DNA of 64,000 bases from assembly GCF_014212175.1 (NCBI RefSeq), contig NZ_JACJVR010000073.1, positions 1-64,000 of the forward strand. Reading direction: 5' to 3'. The notes beneath the pieces are model-generated. The model was not told where the DNA came from. It did not search any database and saw only the letters and a list, made by a program, of their open reading frames with translations. Within the stretch, counting starts at the first letter, position 1. Each line of letters opens with the position of its first letter. This DNA comes from Cohnella xylanilytica. Lineage in GTDB: Bacteria; Bacillota; Bacilli; Paenibacillales; Paenibacillaceae. Positions 34,374 through 42,287 of this stretch are shown here, piece after piece. The position numbers and the translations under genes are program-made.

Positions 34374-35352
34374 GCTCGGTAAGCGGGCCGGGGTCTGGGC
34401 TTGCTTGTTGGCGCTGGCGATGGGGGCGTGCTCCTGCTCATTCTTCCCATCGTCCTCCAAGGGGGCCGGCGGCGGCTTGCGGGAATCGGAATCGGGCGCT
34501 CCCGATGGCGGCTCCCCTCCGGAGACGGGACTCACGTTCGGCATCATCTATCCGATGGCGCATTCGTTCTACGAGATGATCACGCAGGACGCCAAGGAAG
34601 CCGCGGACGAAGCCGGCGTGAAGCTGGTCGTCAAGGCGCCGGACGAAGCGAACCTCGAGCAGCAGATCCGGATGATGGAGACGATGATCAAAATGAGGGT
34701 AGACGGCATCGCGATCGATCCGGTCGACACCGAAGCGCTCGCCCCGGTCATCGACAAGGCGGCCGAAGAGGGCATTCCCGTCATCTGCTTCGAATCGGAC
34801 TCTCCCGGCAGCAAGCGCCTCGCCTTCATCGGCTCCGACAACTACCGGTCGGGCGTCCGCATGGGCGAGGCTCTCGACCGGATGCTGGAGGGCCGCGGCA
34901 TGGTCATCGTCGAGACGGGAATGTCCAAGATGGGGAGCCTCGCGCAGAGGCTGGACGGACTGCTCGGCTACTTGAACCGGCAGACGGACATTCAGGTGCT
35001 GGATGTGAAGTACAACGAGGGCAAGGAAGCTCTCGCGCTGTCGAACCTGGAGGCGATGATCGAGGCGCATCCGCATTTCGACGCGTTCGTCGCGCTCGAC
35101 GTCATGTCCGGCTCCGCGTCCGTGCTCGTCTGGAAGGCGAGCGGGCTGAGCCGGTACGCGCTGACGTTCGGGGTGACGCCCGAGATCGAGGAAGCGATGA
35201 AGAACGGCCAGATCACCGCCTCGATCTCGCAGAACGAGGCGGAATGGGGCCGGCGCATCGTCGACCGGCTGCTCGACGCCTCGCAGGGGCGCGGCATCCC
35301 CGCCTTCGACGACATGGGCACGACGGAGATCGCGGCGGAGGGGATGAAGTAG
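34333..35352 (+). CDS. Sugar-binding lipoprotein of the YesMN unit
   Basis: The protein is about 339 residues from the ATG at 34333 (AAGGAGAG nearby). The N terminus has a repeated LGKLGKLGK stretch from a duplicated CTCGGTAAG sequence, then a signal segment and lipobox (MGACSCS). The type I periplasmic-binding fold is seen in FGIIYPMAHSFYEMITQDAK, VDGIAIDPVDTEALAPVIDK and LALSNLEAMIEAHPHFDAFV. It is cotranscribed with the kinase and response regulator and overlaps the latter by about 41 bases. No permease accompanies it, so it probably presents a sugar to the sensor kinase, or supplies a transporter encoded elsewhere. Confidence 0.88.
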   Translation: MNGRRLRRLGKLGKLGKRAGVWACLLALAMGACSCSFFPSSSKGAGGGLRESESGAPDGGSPPETGLTFGIIYPMAHSFYEMITQDAKEAADEAGVKLVVKAPDEANLEQQIRMMETMIKMRVDGIAIDPVDTEALAPVIDKAAEEGIPVICFESDSPGSKRLAFIGSDNYRSGVRMGEALDRMLEGRGMVIVETGMSKMGSLAQRLDGLLGYLNRQTDIQVLDVKYNEGKEALALSNLEAMIEAHPHFDAFVALDVMSGSASVLVWKASGLSRYALTFGVTPEIEEAMKNGQITASISQNEAEWGRRIVDRLLDASQGRGIPAFDDMGTTEIAAEGMK

Positions 35353-35492
35353 CTCAAAAAACTTCGAAAGACCGTTTCGCTAACAGACTTCTTGGGATAG
35401 GGAGACAGGGAAGTCTCGTTTATGGTTGCAATCGCAATCGGAATCGGAATTGGAATCCCAAGGTTCCGGTTTTCATAGGCCCCTTTTTTCTC

Positions 35493-35675
35493 TAACGAAT
35501 CCAGGAGACGCTATTTCGCGTCAAAAGCCCATTTTGAAACTCTAACGAACTCCAGCGATCTTATTTAGGTCCATCGAGGGTAAAAACGGGCTTTCAGCAC
35601 GAAATAGCGTCTATACGATTCGTAAGCACCGAAAATCCGTTGTTTTTCGCGAAATAGCGTCTCCTCGATTCGTTA
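35493..35675 (-). repeat. Dispersed 183-bp element, copy 2 (inverted)
   Basis: The same inverted ends as copy 1 are present (TAACGAATCCAGGAGACGC at 35493 and GCGTCTCCTCGATTCGTTA ending at 35675). Relative to copy 1 the element is in the opposite orientation. Similarity extends further to about 35363-35815, matching the sequence on both sides of copy 1, including a TTTGTTATCCGGG block and a TCTGTTAGCGAAA block. No coding potential is seen; it lies after the binding-protein gene and before the toxin candidate. Confidence 0.9.
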
Positions 35676-35837
35676 GCCGCGTTAGCCGCCTCCCCTCAAT
35701 CGAAACGGGAACCAGGTAACAAATAGAGAAGCTCTACGCGACGCGACCTCCACAAAGATAAGCGAAGCTGAGCCCGGATAACAAATAGGTGCGTGAATTG
35801 GGCAGCCGCAGAAAAAAACGACGACTGATCCATTCTA

Positions 35838-35872
35838 GAAAATAGAAAAACCTCCCACCGGAGGCTAGAATG
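35838..35872 (-). terminator. Putative antisense-RNA terminator opposite the toxin leader
   Basis: On the minus strand GCCTCC-GGTG-GGAGG is followed by TTTTTCTATTTTC, a good intrinsic terminator. It lies in the 5' region of the plus-strand toxin candidate. No minus-strand protein gene ends here (the ABC operon at 36184 has its own terminator), so it could end an antisense RNA. An outer inverted repeat (CCATTCTAG/CTAGAATGG, 35829-35872) surrounds it. Confidence 0.55.
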
Positions 35873-35933
35873 GTAGAATAAAGTCCGTGCAATGGCCGTG
35901 CGGGCGTTTCCCTCCGCCAAGGGGGGGAGGCGA

Positions 35934-36023
35934 ATGAAAACAAAAGATATCATCCAGCTGCTTCTGGCGTCTGGCATGTTTCTTTTGACCCTTCTGACGT
36001 TCATCGGAAACTTTCTGCGATAA
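35934..36023 (+). CDS. Candidate holin-like type I toxin peptide
   Basis: This is a 29-residue peptide: a polar start (MKTKDIIQ), one membrane helix (LLLASGMFLLTLLTFIGNFL) and a terminal Arg. The pattern of a helix with GMF-x-LxLLTxI matches the small holin-like toxins (Hol_Tox type) of Bacillales, which insert in the membrane and are held silent by an antisense RNA. GGGGGGAGG sits three bases before the ATG, close but strong. A minus-strand intrinsic terminator lies opposite its leader. An inverted repeat (GACGC/GCGTC) follows the stop. It is too short for ordinary gene finders. The family call is by pattern and the antisense RNA is predicted, not shown. Confidence 0.6.
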   Translation: MKTKDIIQLLLASGMFLLTLLTFIGNFLR

Positions 36024-36137
36024 CCAGATCCATTTTAGACGCGCAATCGGCTGTTCGGCGTCTATCCTCACGGTAACTTCGTTCGCAACAGCAAGGAATG
36101 CCGATAAAAATACCGCGCAACACGCAAAAGCCCAAGA

Positions 36138-36165
36138 TGAAAGCCCGCCGGAACCGGCGGGCTTC
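36138..36165 (-). terminator. Terminator of the TrpXYZ-like ABC operon
   Basis: GCCCGCCGG/CCGGCGGGC (9-bp perfect stem) followed on the minus strand by TTTCATCTT lies about 20 bases after the ATPase stop. Confidence 0.75.
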
Positions 36166-36183
36166 TTCTGTCGCGATTGGGGC

Positions 36184-36978
36184 TTAACCAAGAACGATTC
36201 GGTCGTCCGCGAGCTTGTGGCCGCTGATCTTCTCGAATTCCCCGAGCAGCTGCTCGACGGTCAAGTCCTTCTTCCGCTCTTCCGGGATGTCGAGAATGAT
36301 GCGTCCCTTGTCCATCATAATCAGGCGGTTGCCGAGACGGATCGCCTGCTCCATGTTGTGAGTGACCATCAGCGTCGTCAGCTTCATCTCGCGGACGACG
36401 CGTTCGGTCAGCTTCGTGATCAGCTCGGCGCGGGCCGGGTCGAGAGCGGCCGTGTGCTCGTCCAGCAGCAAAATCTGCGGCTGCGTGAACGTCGCCATCA
36501 GCAGGCTGAGCGCCTGGCGCTCGCCGCCGGACAGAAGGCCGACCTTCGCCTTCAGCCGGTTCTCGAGGCCGATGCCGAGGCGCACCAGCTGCTCGCGGAA
36601 CACCTTGCGCTTGGCGGCGGTCACGCCGAAGCTGAGCCCCCGGCTCTTGCCGCGGCGGTAAGCCATCGCCAGGTTCTCCTCGATGGTCATCGTCGGAGCG
36701 GTGCCCGCCATCGGATCCTGGAACACCCGGCCGATCCACCGGCTCCGCTCATGCTCCGACAAGGACGTGACGTTCGTCCCGTCGATCTTCACTTCCCCGA
36801 GATCGGGCTTCATGACGCCGGAGATGATGTTCATGAGCGTGGACTTGCCCGCGCCGTTGCTTCCGATCACCGTGACGAAGTCGCCCGGCTTCAGCGACAG
36901 CTTGATGTCGACGAGGGCGGTCTTCTCGTCCGGAGTACCCGGGTTGAACAGCTTGATGACGTTCTGAATGTCCAGCAT
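36184..36978 (-). CDS. ABC transporter ATP-binding protein (TrpZ/YtrB-class importer)
   Basis: This 264-residue ATPase has Walker A GSNGAGKST at about residue 40, signature LSGGERQALSLLMAT, Walker B ILLLDEHTAALDP (His in place of the usual Pro) and switch VTHNMEQAIRLG. The DEHTAALDP form is typical of the ATPase in TrpXYZ-like importers that use an ABC_sub_bind (PF04392) receptor. Known relatives carry tryptophan or tyrosine in streptococci. It is encoded last in the binding protein-permease-ATPase operon, and its start overlaps the permease stop by one base. Substrate here is inferred only from the family. Confidence 0.88.
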   Translation of the reverse strand: MLDIQNVIKLFNPGTPDEKTALVDIKLSLKPGDFVTVIGSNGAGKSTLMNIISGVMKPDLGEVKIDGTNVTSLSEHERSRWIGRVFQDPMAGTAPTMTIEENLAMAYRRGKSRGLSFGVTAAKRKVFREQLVRLGIGLENRLKAKVGLLSGGERQALSLLMATFTQPQILLLDEHTAALDPARAELITKLTERVVREMKLTTLMVTHNMEQAIRLGNRLIMMDKGRIILDIPEERKKDLTVEQLLGEFEKISGHKLADDRIVLG

Positions 36979-37913
36979 TACGACCGTCCCCCCTTCCGGC
37001 CGACAGACGCGGACATGGCGAGTTCGGCAGACCGTCGGCGCGCGACGCTCTTCTGCTTGACGGCGCGGCGCACCGTCGGAATGACGAGGGCGATAATAAC
37101 GATGATCGCGGTGATCAGCTTCAGGTCCGAAGCCTCCAGGTGGAGCCAGTCGGCCCGAAGCGCCAGCGCGATGACGATCCGGTAGACGACCGAACCGAGC
37201 AGCGCCGCCAGCGTCGCCTGGATGACGATCCTCGCGCCGAAGATCGCTTCGCCGATGATGACGGAAGCGAGCCCGATGACGATCATCCCGATGCCCATGT
37301 TAATGTCCGCGAACCCGGAATCCTGGGCGATAAGAGCTCCGGACAAGGCGACGAGCCCGTTCGACAGGCTGATGCCGATGATCTTCGTCCGGTCGGTGTT
37401 CGCGCCGAAGCTCCGGATCATGCGGGCGTTGTCCCCGGTCGCCCGGAGAGCCAGGCCGAGATCCGTATGCAGGAAGCCGTCCAGCAGCAGCTTGAAAACG
37501 ATTGCTACGGCGAGCAGAACGACGATGTAGACGAACGTCTTCGTAGCGATGGAGGAGAACAGCGTGGACTCCCCGATCATCGAGATGTTCGGCTTGCCCA
37601 TGATTCTCATATTGATCGAGTAGAGCGCGATCATCATCAGAATCCCGGACAGCAGGCCGTTGATCCGGCCCTTCGTGTGCAGCAAGCCGGTGCAGACGCC
37701 GGCCAGCATTCCCCCGAGAAGCGCGGCGACCGTGGCGAGCAGCGGATGGTAGCCGTGACTGATCATCACCGCGGCGATGGCTCCCCCGGTCGTGAAGCTG
37801 CCGTCGACGGTCAAGTCCGGAAAATCGAGAATGCGGAACGTAATGTATACCCCGAGCGCCATCAGCGCGTACATCAAGCCGAGCTGTATGGCCCCGTAAA
37901 TCGAATCGAGCAT
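36978..37913 (-). CDS. ABC transporter permease (TrpY-like)
   Basis: This 311-residue membrane protein has eight or nine helices in the branched-chain/BPD_transp_2 style. Characteristic segments are FRILDFPDLTVDGSFTTGGA, TKGRINGLLSGILMMIALYS, LRATGDNARMIRSFGANTDR and ASVIIGEAIFGARIVIQATL. It forms the channel for the PF04392-type receptor encoded just upstream and is coupled to the ATPase gene by a one-base overlap. The start ATG is used as annotated. The C-terminal tail (RRAVKQKSVARRRSAE) is strongly basic and cytoplasmic. Confidence 0.88.
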   Translation of the reverse strand: MLDSIYGAIQLGLMYALMALGVYITFRILDFPDLTVDGSFTTGGAIAAVMISHGYHPLLATVAALLGGMLAGVCTGLLHTKGRINGLLSGILMMIALYSINMRIMGKPNISMIGESTLFSSIATKTFVYIVVLLAVAIVFKLLLDGFLHTDLGLALRATGDNARMIRSFGANTDRTKIIGISLSNGLVALSGALIAQDSGFADINMGIGMIVIGLASVIIGEAIFGARIVIQATLAALLGSVVYRIVIALALRADWLHLEASDLKLITAIIVIIALVIPTVRRAVKQKSVARRRSAELAMSASVGRKGGRS

Positions 37914-37934
37914 GGGCTTGCCTCCTTATAAGCG

Positions 37935-37974
37935 ACAAGCGGAGTGAACGTATGGAACGTTCACCCCCGCTTGT
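37935..37974 (-). promoter_or_regulatory. Intercistronic hairpin between receptor and permease genes
   Basis: ACAAGCGG and TGAACG pair with CGTTCA and CCGCTTGT around a six-base loop. It separates the receptor gene from the permease gene, the third example in this window of a strong hairpin immediately after a binding-protein gene. Confidence 0.65.
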
Positions 37975-38002
37975 GGGTTGACGGACGGATGGATGAGATG
38001 GC

Positions 38003-39088
38003 TTATTGAATGATGTTCGTGTCCGGATCGGCGACCTTGCTCTTCATCTCGTCGGTGACGGTGATGCCTTGGGCGGCGGCGGCCTTCAGGTTCAGGATAA
38101 GGCTCAGCTTCTCCTGCATCTTGACCGGCAGGTCGCCCGGCTTCTTGCCGTTCTTCAGCACGTCGACCGCCATCTCGCCGACTTGGTAGCCGTGGTCGAA
38201 GTACTTGAAGCCGACCGTCGCGAACGCGCCCTTCTCGACCGTGTCGCGGTCGCTGGAGAAGAACGGAATCTTCTTCTCGTTGGCGACTTGGATGATCGAG
38301 TCGACGCCGCTGACGACCATGTTGTCGAGCGTAATGTAGAACGCGTCAACCTTGCCGACCAGCGATTGAGCCGCTTGCTTCACTTCGGAGGTGTTGGTGA
38401 CGGCGGCCTTCACGAGCTTGATGTTGTGCGCGGCGAGAGCTTCCTCCGCCTTCTTCGTCATGACGATGGCGTTCGGCTCTCCTTCGTTGATCACGACGCC
38501 GACCGTCTTCACGTTCGGGAAGTCGGACGCGATGAAGTCCATCAGCTGCGTGATGGCTTCCGGGTTCGTGTCGGACGCGCCGGACACGTTGCCGCCCGGC
38601 TGTTCGAGATTCGTGACGATCTTCGCGTCGAGCGGATCGGTTACGGCCGCGAACAGGACCGGGGATTCCTTCACGTTCTGAACGACGGCTTGCGCGGACG
38701 GAGTCGCGATCGCGAGCACGAGATCGTACTTCTGCGAGCCCAGCTTCTGGCCGATCGAGAGGTTGTTGCTCTGGTCTCCCTGAGCGTTGTTGTAGTCGAC
38801 CTTCAAGTTCTTGCCTTCTTCGAGGCCCGCGTCCTTAAGCGCCGCGAGGAAGCCTTCGCGAGTCGCGTCGAGAGACGGATGCTCGACGATCTGGGAGATC
38901 GCGATCGAGTACGTCTTCGTATCCGTGGATGCCGGCGCGCTTGCGCTCGCGCTGGCCGTGGCGCTCGGGCTGGCGCTCTCGCTCGGGCTGGCCCCGGCGT
39001 TGCCGTTATCGTTCGACTTCGCGCCGCAGGCCGTCGCGGCGAGCATGGCGACCGACATCAACAGCGGCGCCCAAATCTTTTTTCTCAT
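38003..39088 (-). CDS. ABC substrate-binding lipoprotein (TrpX-like, PF04392)
   Basis: This 361-residue lipoprotein has lipobox LAATACG around residue 20 and a Ser/Ala/Pro linker. Conserved phrases of the ABC_sub_bind family include ISQIVEHPSLDATREGFLAA, YDLVLAIATPSAQAVVQ, LFAAVTDPLDAKIVTN and FPNVKTVGVVINEGEPNAIV. It captures an amino acid or related compound for the permease and ATPase encoded after it. The start has AAGGGGCAAGAG upstream. The AT-rich region 39089-39260 should hold the operon promoter. The final stretch DPDTNIIQ is at the extreme C terminus. Confidence 0.9.
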   Translation of the reverse strand: MRKKIWAPLLMSVAMLAATACGAKSNDNGNAGASPSESASPSATASASASAPASTDTKTYSIAISQIVEHPSLDATREGFLAALKDAGLEEGKNLKVDYNNAQGDQSNNLSIGQKLGSQKYDLVLAIATPSAQAVVQNVKESPVLFAAVTDPLDAKIVTNLEQPGGNVSGASDTNPEAITQLMDFIASDFPNVKTVGVVINEGEPNAIVMTKKAEEALAAHNIKLVKAAVTNTSEVKQAAQSLVGKVDAFYITLDNMVVSGVDSIIQVANEKKIPFFSSDRDTVEKGAFATVGFKYFDHGYQVGEMAVDVLKNGKKPGDLPVKMQEKLSLILNLKAAAAQGITVTDEMKSKVADPDTNIIQ

Positions 39089-39269
39089 ATTCTCTTGCCC
39101 CTTCTCTCGTAATTGGGAGTTCGTTATCCCTAAGTTTAAAGGGCACCTCCAAGACTCGTCAATTATTAAGTCGAATTATAGAGATATATACTAGGATCCT
39201 TGCGTTAATTATTGTTTACTGTTCCATAATCCCCCTCGAATCCCGCCCTTCACCCGCCAAAAAAGGCAT

Positions 39270-39304
39270 AAAGAAAACCCCGCGGCCTGAATAGCCGCAG
39301 GGTT
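39270..39304 (-). terminator. Terminator of the DUF1657 gene
   Basis: CCCTGCGGC-TATTCA-GGCCGCGGGG followed by TTTTCTTTATG on the minus strand begins about 50 bases after the DUF1657 stop. Confidence 0.75.
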
Positions 39305-39355
39305 CCTTGCGGAAGATACGAGCGCTTCGCCCGCCGCCGTCCGGGACGACGAATG

Positions 39356-39562
39356 TTAGAAGCCTTTGTATTGAGGCTCCTCTTGCTCCAGCTGTTGGAC
39401 GCGGGTCTCCACCTGGCTCAGGATTTGCTGCGTTTGTTGAGCCGCGTTCGTGAACAGGGTCTTGGCTTCTTGATTTTGCGTGCTCAGAGCGAATTGCTCC
39501 AGGCTGGCCTGCGCGCTCTTCAAAGAGGCGACGCATGTCTTGACTTGGGACGCTACCGTCAT
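39356..39562 (-). CDS. DUF1657 small spore-associated protein
   Basis: The protein is about 68 residues from the ATG at 39562 (AGAGAGGTGAG upstream). It is helical, with the DUF1657 pattern VKTCVASLKSAQASLEQFAL and AKTLFTNAAQQTQQILSQVE. Family members occur with spoVA genes, notably in the spoVA2mob-type clusters linked to spore heat resistance in Bacillus. Here it is divergent from spoVAC and the downstream cluster. The C-terminal half of the DUF421 protein at 41237-42097 contains a related helical segment. Function is unknown; expression in the forespore is likely from context. Confidence 0.85.
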   Translation of the reverse strand: MTVASQVKTCVASLKSAQASLEQFALSTQNQEAKTLFTNAAQQTQQILSQVETRVQQLEQEEPQYKGF

Positions 39563-39718
39563 GCTCCATCTCACCTCTCTGATCGGATTATATCCTTTAG
39601 GCAGGACAGGTTATAAACTGCCCCGTTCCCCGCCAATTCATAACCGCGAAAACGGCCGTGGTAAAAATCCGCCCCCCGTGGAATCCTGATACCAAATTGG
39701 CTGAGCAGGGGGAGCGAA

Positions 39719-40192
39719 ATGGCTAACAAGAAATTGAAAAAACTGACTCCCACGCAGCGGGAATACCAACGGCTGGCGCTTAGCCGCATGCCGAAGCGCT
39801 CCGTGGCCGTCAATTCGCTGCGGGCCTATCTGACGGGAGGGCTCATCTGCGTCGTCGGGCAGGGCATCCAGGATATGCTGATCCATTGGGGAGGCATGGA
39901 TAAGAAGCAAGCGGCGGCGCCGACCGTCGCCATTCTCATTATCGTCGCCGTTATCCTCACCTGCCTGGGCGTCTACGACAAGCTGGGCCAGTGGGCCGGA
40001 GCCGGCTCCGCCGTGCCCGTCACCGGCTTCGCCAATTCGATGGCTTCGACCGCCATCGAGCACCGCGCCGAAGGGCTCGTGCTGGGAGTCGGCGCCAATA
40101 TGTTCAAACTGGCGGGCTCGGTCATCGTCTTCGGGACGGTCGCCGCCTTCGTCATCGCGATTATCCGCTTGATTTTCACTCAGGGAGGTTGA
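39719..40192 (+). CDS. spoVAC: Stage V sporulation protein AC
   Basis: This 157-residue membrane protein begins with the conserved polar segment LTPTQREYQRLALSRMPKRS. About four membrane helices follow, with phrases YLTGGLICVVGQGIQDMLIH, LTCLGVYDKLGQWAGAGSAV and TGFANSMASTAIEHRAEGLV, matching SpoVAC. SpoVAC proteins form a channel in the spore inner membrane for dipicolinic acid movement during sporulation and germination. GGGGGAG precedes the ATG. spoVAD follows after 10 bases. A forespore sigma-G promoter is expected but no convincing match was found by eye. Confidence 0.95.
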   Translation: MANKKLKKLTPTQREYQRLALSRMPKRSVAVNSLRAYLTGGLICVVGQGIQDMLIHWGGMDKKQAAAPTVAILIIVAVILTCLGVYDKLGQWAGAGSAVPVTGFANSMASTAIEHRAEGLVLGVGANMFKLAGSVIVFGTVAAFVIAIIRLIFTQGG

Positions 40193-40202
40193 CGGGCCGG
40201 AT

Positions 40203-41231
40203 ATGCTCAAAGGACATCAGAGCTGGCTGTTCCATCGGAAGCCGGTGATCGCGTCGACGGCCGCCGTCGTCGGCCCGTTCGAAGGACGCGGCCCCCTGGC
40301 CGAAGACTTCGACATCATCCACGGCGACAGCCTCATCGGACAGGACAGCTGGGAGAAGGCGGAGAGAACCTTGCTGGAGGAGGCGTCGAACATCGCGATC
40401 GAACGCGCCGGCCTCACCAAGGAGCAGGTCCAATTCCACATCGGCGGGGACCTGCTGAACCAGATCGCGAGCAGCAGCTACGCTTCCCGTACCCTTACCA
40501 TCCCTTATCTGGGCGTGTTCGGCGCCTGCTCCACGTCGATGGAGAGCCTCGCCCTCGCTTCCTATCTGGTGGCGTCCGGCGGGGCCAAGCACGCGCTCGC
40601 GGCCACGTGCAGCCATAACTCCAGCGCGGAGAAGCAATTCCGCTACCCGACGGAGTACGGCTCGCAGAAGCCCCCCACCGCCCAATATACGGTGACGGGC
40701 GCCGGCGCGGCGGTCGTCTCCGAGACGGGGACCGGCCCCGTCGTCGCCGCGGCCACGATCGGCAGGGTCGTCGACATGGGAATCAAGGATCCGTTCAATA
40801 TGGGAGCCGCCATGGCCCCGGCCGCGGTCGACACGATTACCGCGCACTTCCGCGATCTCGGAGTCGGCCCCGACCATTACGACATGATCGTCACCGGGGA
40901 CCTGGCCAAGGTCGGCCACGATATCGCGAGCGAGCTGTTCGACAAGCACAACATCCCGATGCATAAGACGCGCTTCCGCGATTGCGGCATGATGATCTAC
41001 GACTACGACACGCAGATGGTCCAGGCCGGAGGCAGCGGCTGCGCCTGCTCCGCGGTCGTGACGTACGGGCATCTCATCCGCAAGCTTCGCAAAGGGGAGC
41101 TTCGAAGAATCCTCGTCGTGGCGACGGGAGCGCTCCACTCCCCGATCGCCCTGCAGCAAGGGGATTCGATCCCCGGAATCGCCCACGCCGTCGCCATCGA
41201 GGCGCCTGAATCCGCAACGGGGGAGGACTGA
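40203..41231 (+). CDS. spoVAD: Stage V sporulation protein AD
   Basis: This 342-residue soluble protein has a thiolase-like fold, full length for SpoVAD. Typical segments are KPVIASTAAVVGPFEGRGPL, YLGVFGACSTSMESLALASY, AATCSHNSSAEKQFRYPTEY and DYDTQMVQAGGSGCACSAVV. In Bacillus, SpoVAD binds dipicolinic acid and works with SpoVAC and SpoVAE. It lies 10 bases after spoVAC and is followed after 5 bases by a DUF421 gene; no spoVAE(b) gene is present in this cluster. That absence is notable, since spoVAC-spoVAD-spoVAEb are normally adjacent. Confidence 0.96.
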   Translation: MLKGHQSWLFHRKPVIASTAAVVGPFEGRGPLAEDFDIIHGDSLIGQDSWEKAERTLLEEASNIAIERAGLTKEQVQFHIGGDLLNQIASSSYASRTLTIPYLGVFGACSTSMESLALASYLVASGGAKHALAATCSHNSSAEKQFRYPTEYGSQKPPTAQYTVTGAGAAVVSETGTGPVVAAATIGRVVDMGIKDPFNMGAAMAPAAVDTITAHFRDLGVGPDHYDMIVTGDLAKVGHDIASELFDKHNIPMHKTRFRDCGMMIYDYDTQMVQAGGSGCACSAVVTYGHLIRKLRKGELRRILVVATGALHSPIALQQGDSIPGIAHAVAIEAPESATGED

Positions 41232-41236
41232 GCCGC

Positions 41237-42097
41237 ATGCCCGGCTGGTTGGAGATCGTCGTTCGCGCCCTGAGCGCCTTCGTCATGCTGTTCATCATCA
41301 CCCGGATTCTCGGGAAGAAGCAGATCTCGCAGCTTACCTTCCTGGAGTTCATCATCGGCATCACGCTCGGCGAATTGGCCGGCTTCCTCTCGACGGACGT
41401 GGAGGCCCATTTCCTGCACGGCGTGATCGCCCTGGCCGTCTGGTTCGTCGTTCCGCTCGGGCTCGAGTTCCTGATGCTCAAGAGCAAGAAGCTGCGCCAG
41501 CTCATCGAAGGCGGCGGGCGGGTCGTCATCAAGGAAGGCAAGGTTCTGGAAGACAACATGAAGAAGGAGAGACTGTCCGCGGACGAGCTGCTCGAGCAGC
41601 TGCGGGGCAAGAACGTGTTCAACTTCGCGGACGTCGAATTCGCGGTGATGGAGACGAACGGAGAGCTGAGCGTTCTGCTGAAGAAGGACAAGCAGCCGCT
41701 GACGCCGAGCCATCTCGGCATTAAGACGGTCAACGAGGTGGAGCCTCAGACGGTCATTATGGACGGCAAGTACATGGACGAGCCGCTCGCGACGCTCGGT
41801 CTCAGCCGGGGATGGCTCCATGCGGAGCTGGAGAAAATCGGGGTGACGGTCGAGAACGTGTTTCTCGGCCAGGTAGACGCGTATCAGCAAATCTACGTCG
41901 ACTTGTACGACGACAAGCTCAAGGTTCCCGCTCCGCAGGCTAAAGCTCTCCTGCTCGCCACGCTGAAGAAGTCGCAGGCCGACCTCGAGCTGTTCGCCTC
42001 CGCTACCCGCAGCCCGGAGGCGAAGGCGATGTACGAGCGCACGTCGCGCGAGCTGGCCGGCGTCATCTCTTCGCTCGATCCGATGCTGCGGGGATGA
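41237..42097 (+). CDS. DUF421/YetF-like membrane protein with DUF1657-like tail
   Basis: This 286-residue protein has three N-terminal helices (about residues 8-85; FVMLFIITRILGKKQISQLT and FLEFIIGITLGELAGF). A cytoplasmic YetF/YcaP-type DUF421 domain follows (GGGRVVIKEGKVLEDNMKKE, FADVEFAVMETNGELSVLLK). The last 70 residues (ATLKKSQADLELFASATRSP) resemble the DUF1657 helical unit encoded at 39356. The same fusion is known from spoVA2mob-type operons. It is cotranscribed with spoVAC and spoVAD, in the place where spoVAEb usually stands. A terminator follows at 42147. Its role in the spore membrane is unknown. Confidence 0.88.
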   Translation: MPGWLEIVVRALSAFVMLFIITRILGKKQISQLTFLEFIIGITLGELAGFLSTDVEAHFLHGVIALAVWFVVPLGLEFLMLKSKKLRQLIEGGGRVVIKEGKVLEDNMKKERLSADELLEQLRGKNVFNFADVEFAVMETNGELSVLLKKDKQPLTPSHLGIKTVNEVEPQTVIMDGKYMDEPLATLGLSRGWLHAELEKIGVTVENVFLGQVDAYQQIYVDLYDDKLKVPAPQAKALLLATLKKSQADLELFASATRSPEAKAMYERTSRELAGVISSLDPMLRG

Positions 42098-42146
42098 GGA
42101 GCGGCTCCCTCGATCCCCATTTCCGCGGCGGTTATCGAGCCTAATC

Positions 42147-42180
42147 GAACTTCGTCCTCCGGGGCGAAGTTCTTTCTTGT
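42147..42180 (+). terminator. Terminator of the spoVA-type operon
   Basis: GAACTTCG/CGAAGTTC (8-bp perfect stem, 42147-42172) is followed by TTTCTTGT. It lies 50 bases after the DUF421 stop and just before the psuK promoter. Confidence 0.8.
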
Positions 42181-42217
42181 TGCCAGACGGACGGACAATT
42201 GTCTATAATACAGACAA
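42180..42217 (+). promoter_or_regulatory. psuK promoter with palindromic operator candidate
   Basis: TTGCCA (42180-42185), an 18-base spacer and a perfect TATAAT (42204-42209) form the promoter. A palindrome TTGTCT-ATAATAC-AGACAA (42199-42217) covers the -10 box, so a bound repressor would block RNA polymerase. The downstream gene product carries its own helix-turn-helix domain and is the obvious candidate regulator. Confidence 0.75.
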
Positions 42218-42287
42218 AAGTTTGCGTTTGTTTTTTGGGCGCCGACTCTTACGCTTTTACCACTCTTCCCGACCCGAGGTTATCTCT

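Noticed and set aside
35696-36191. Minus-strand open frames opposite the toxin candidate
   Set aside because: They cover the repeat, the toxin and the ABC terminator, show no ribosome site or recognisable domain, and are best explained as antisense of the locus. An antisense RNA is possible, a protein unlikely.
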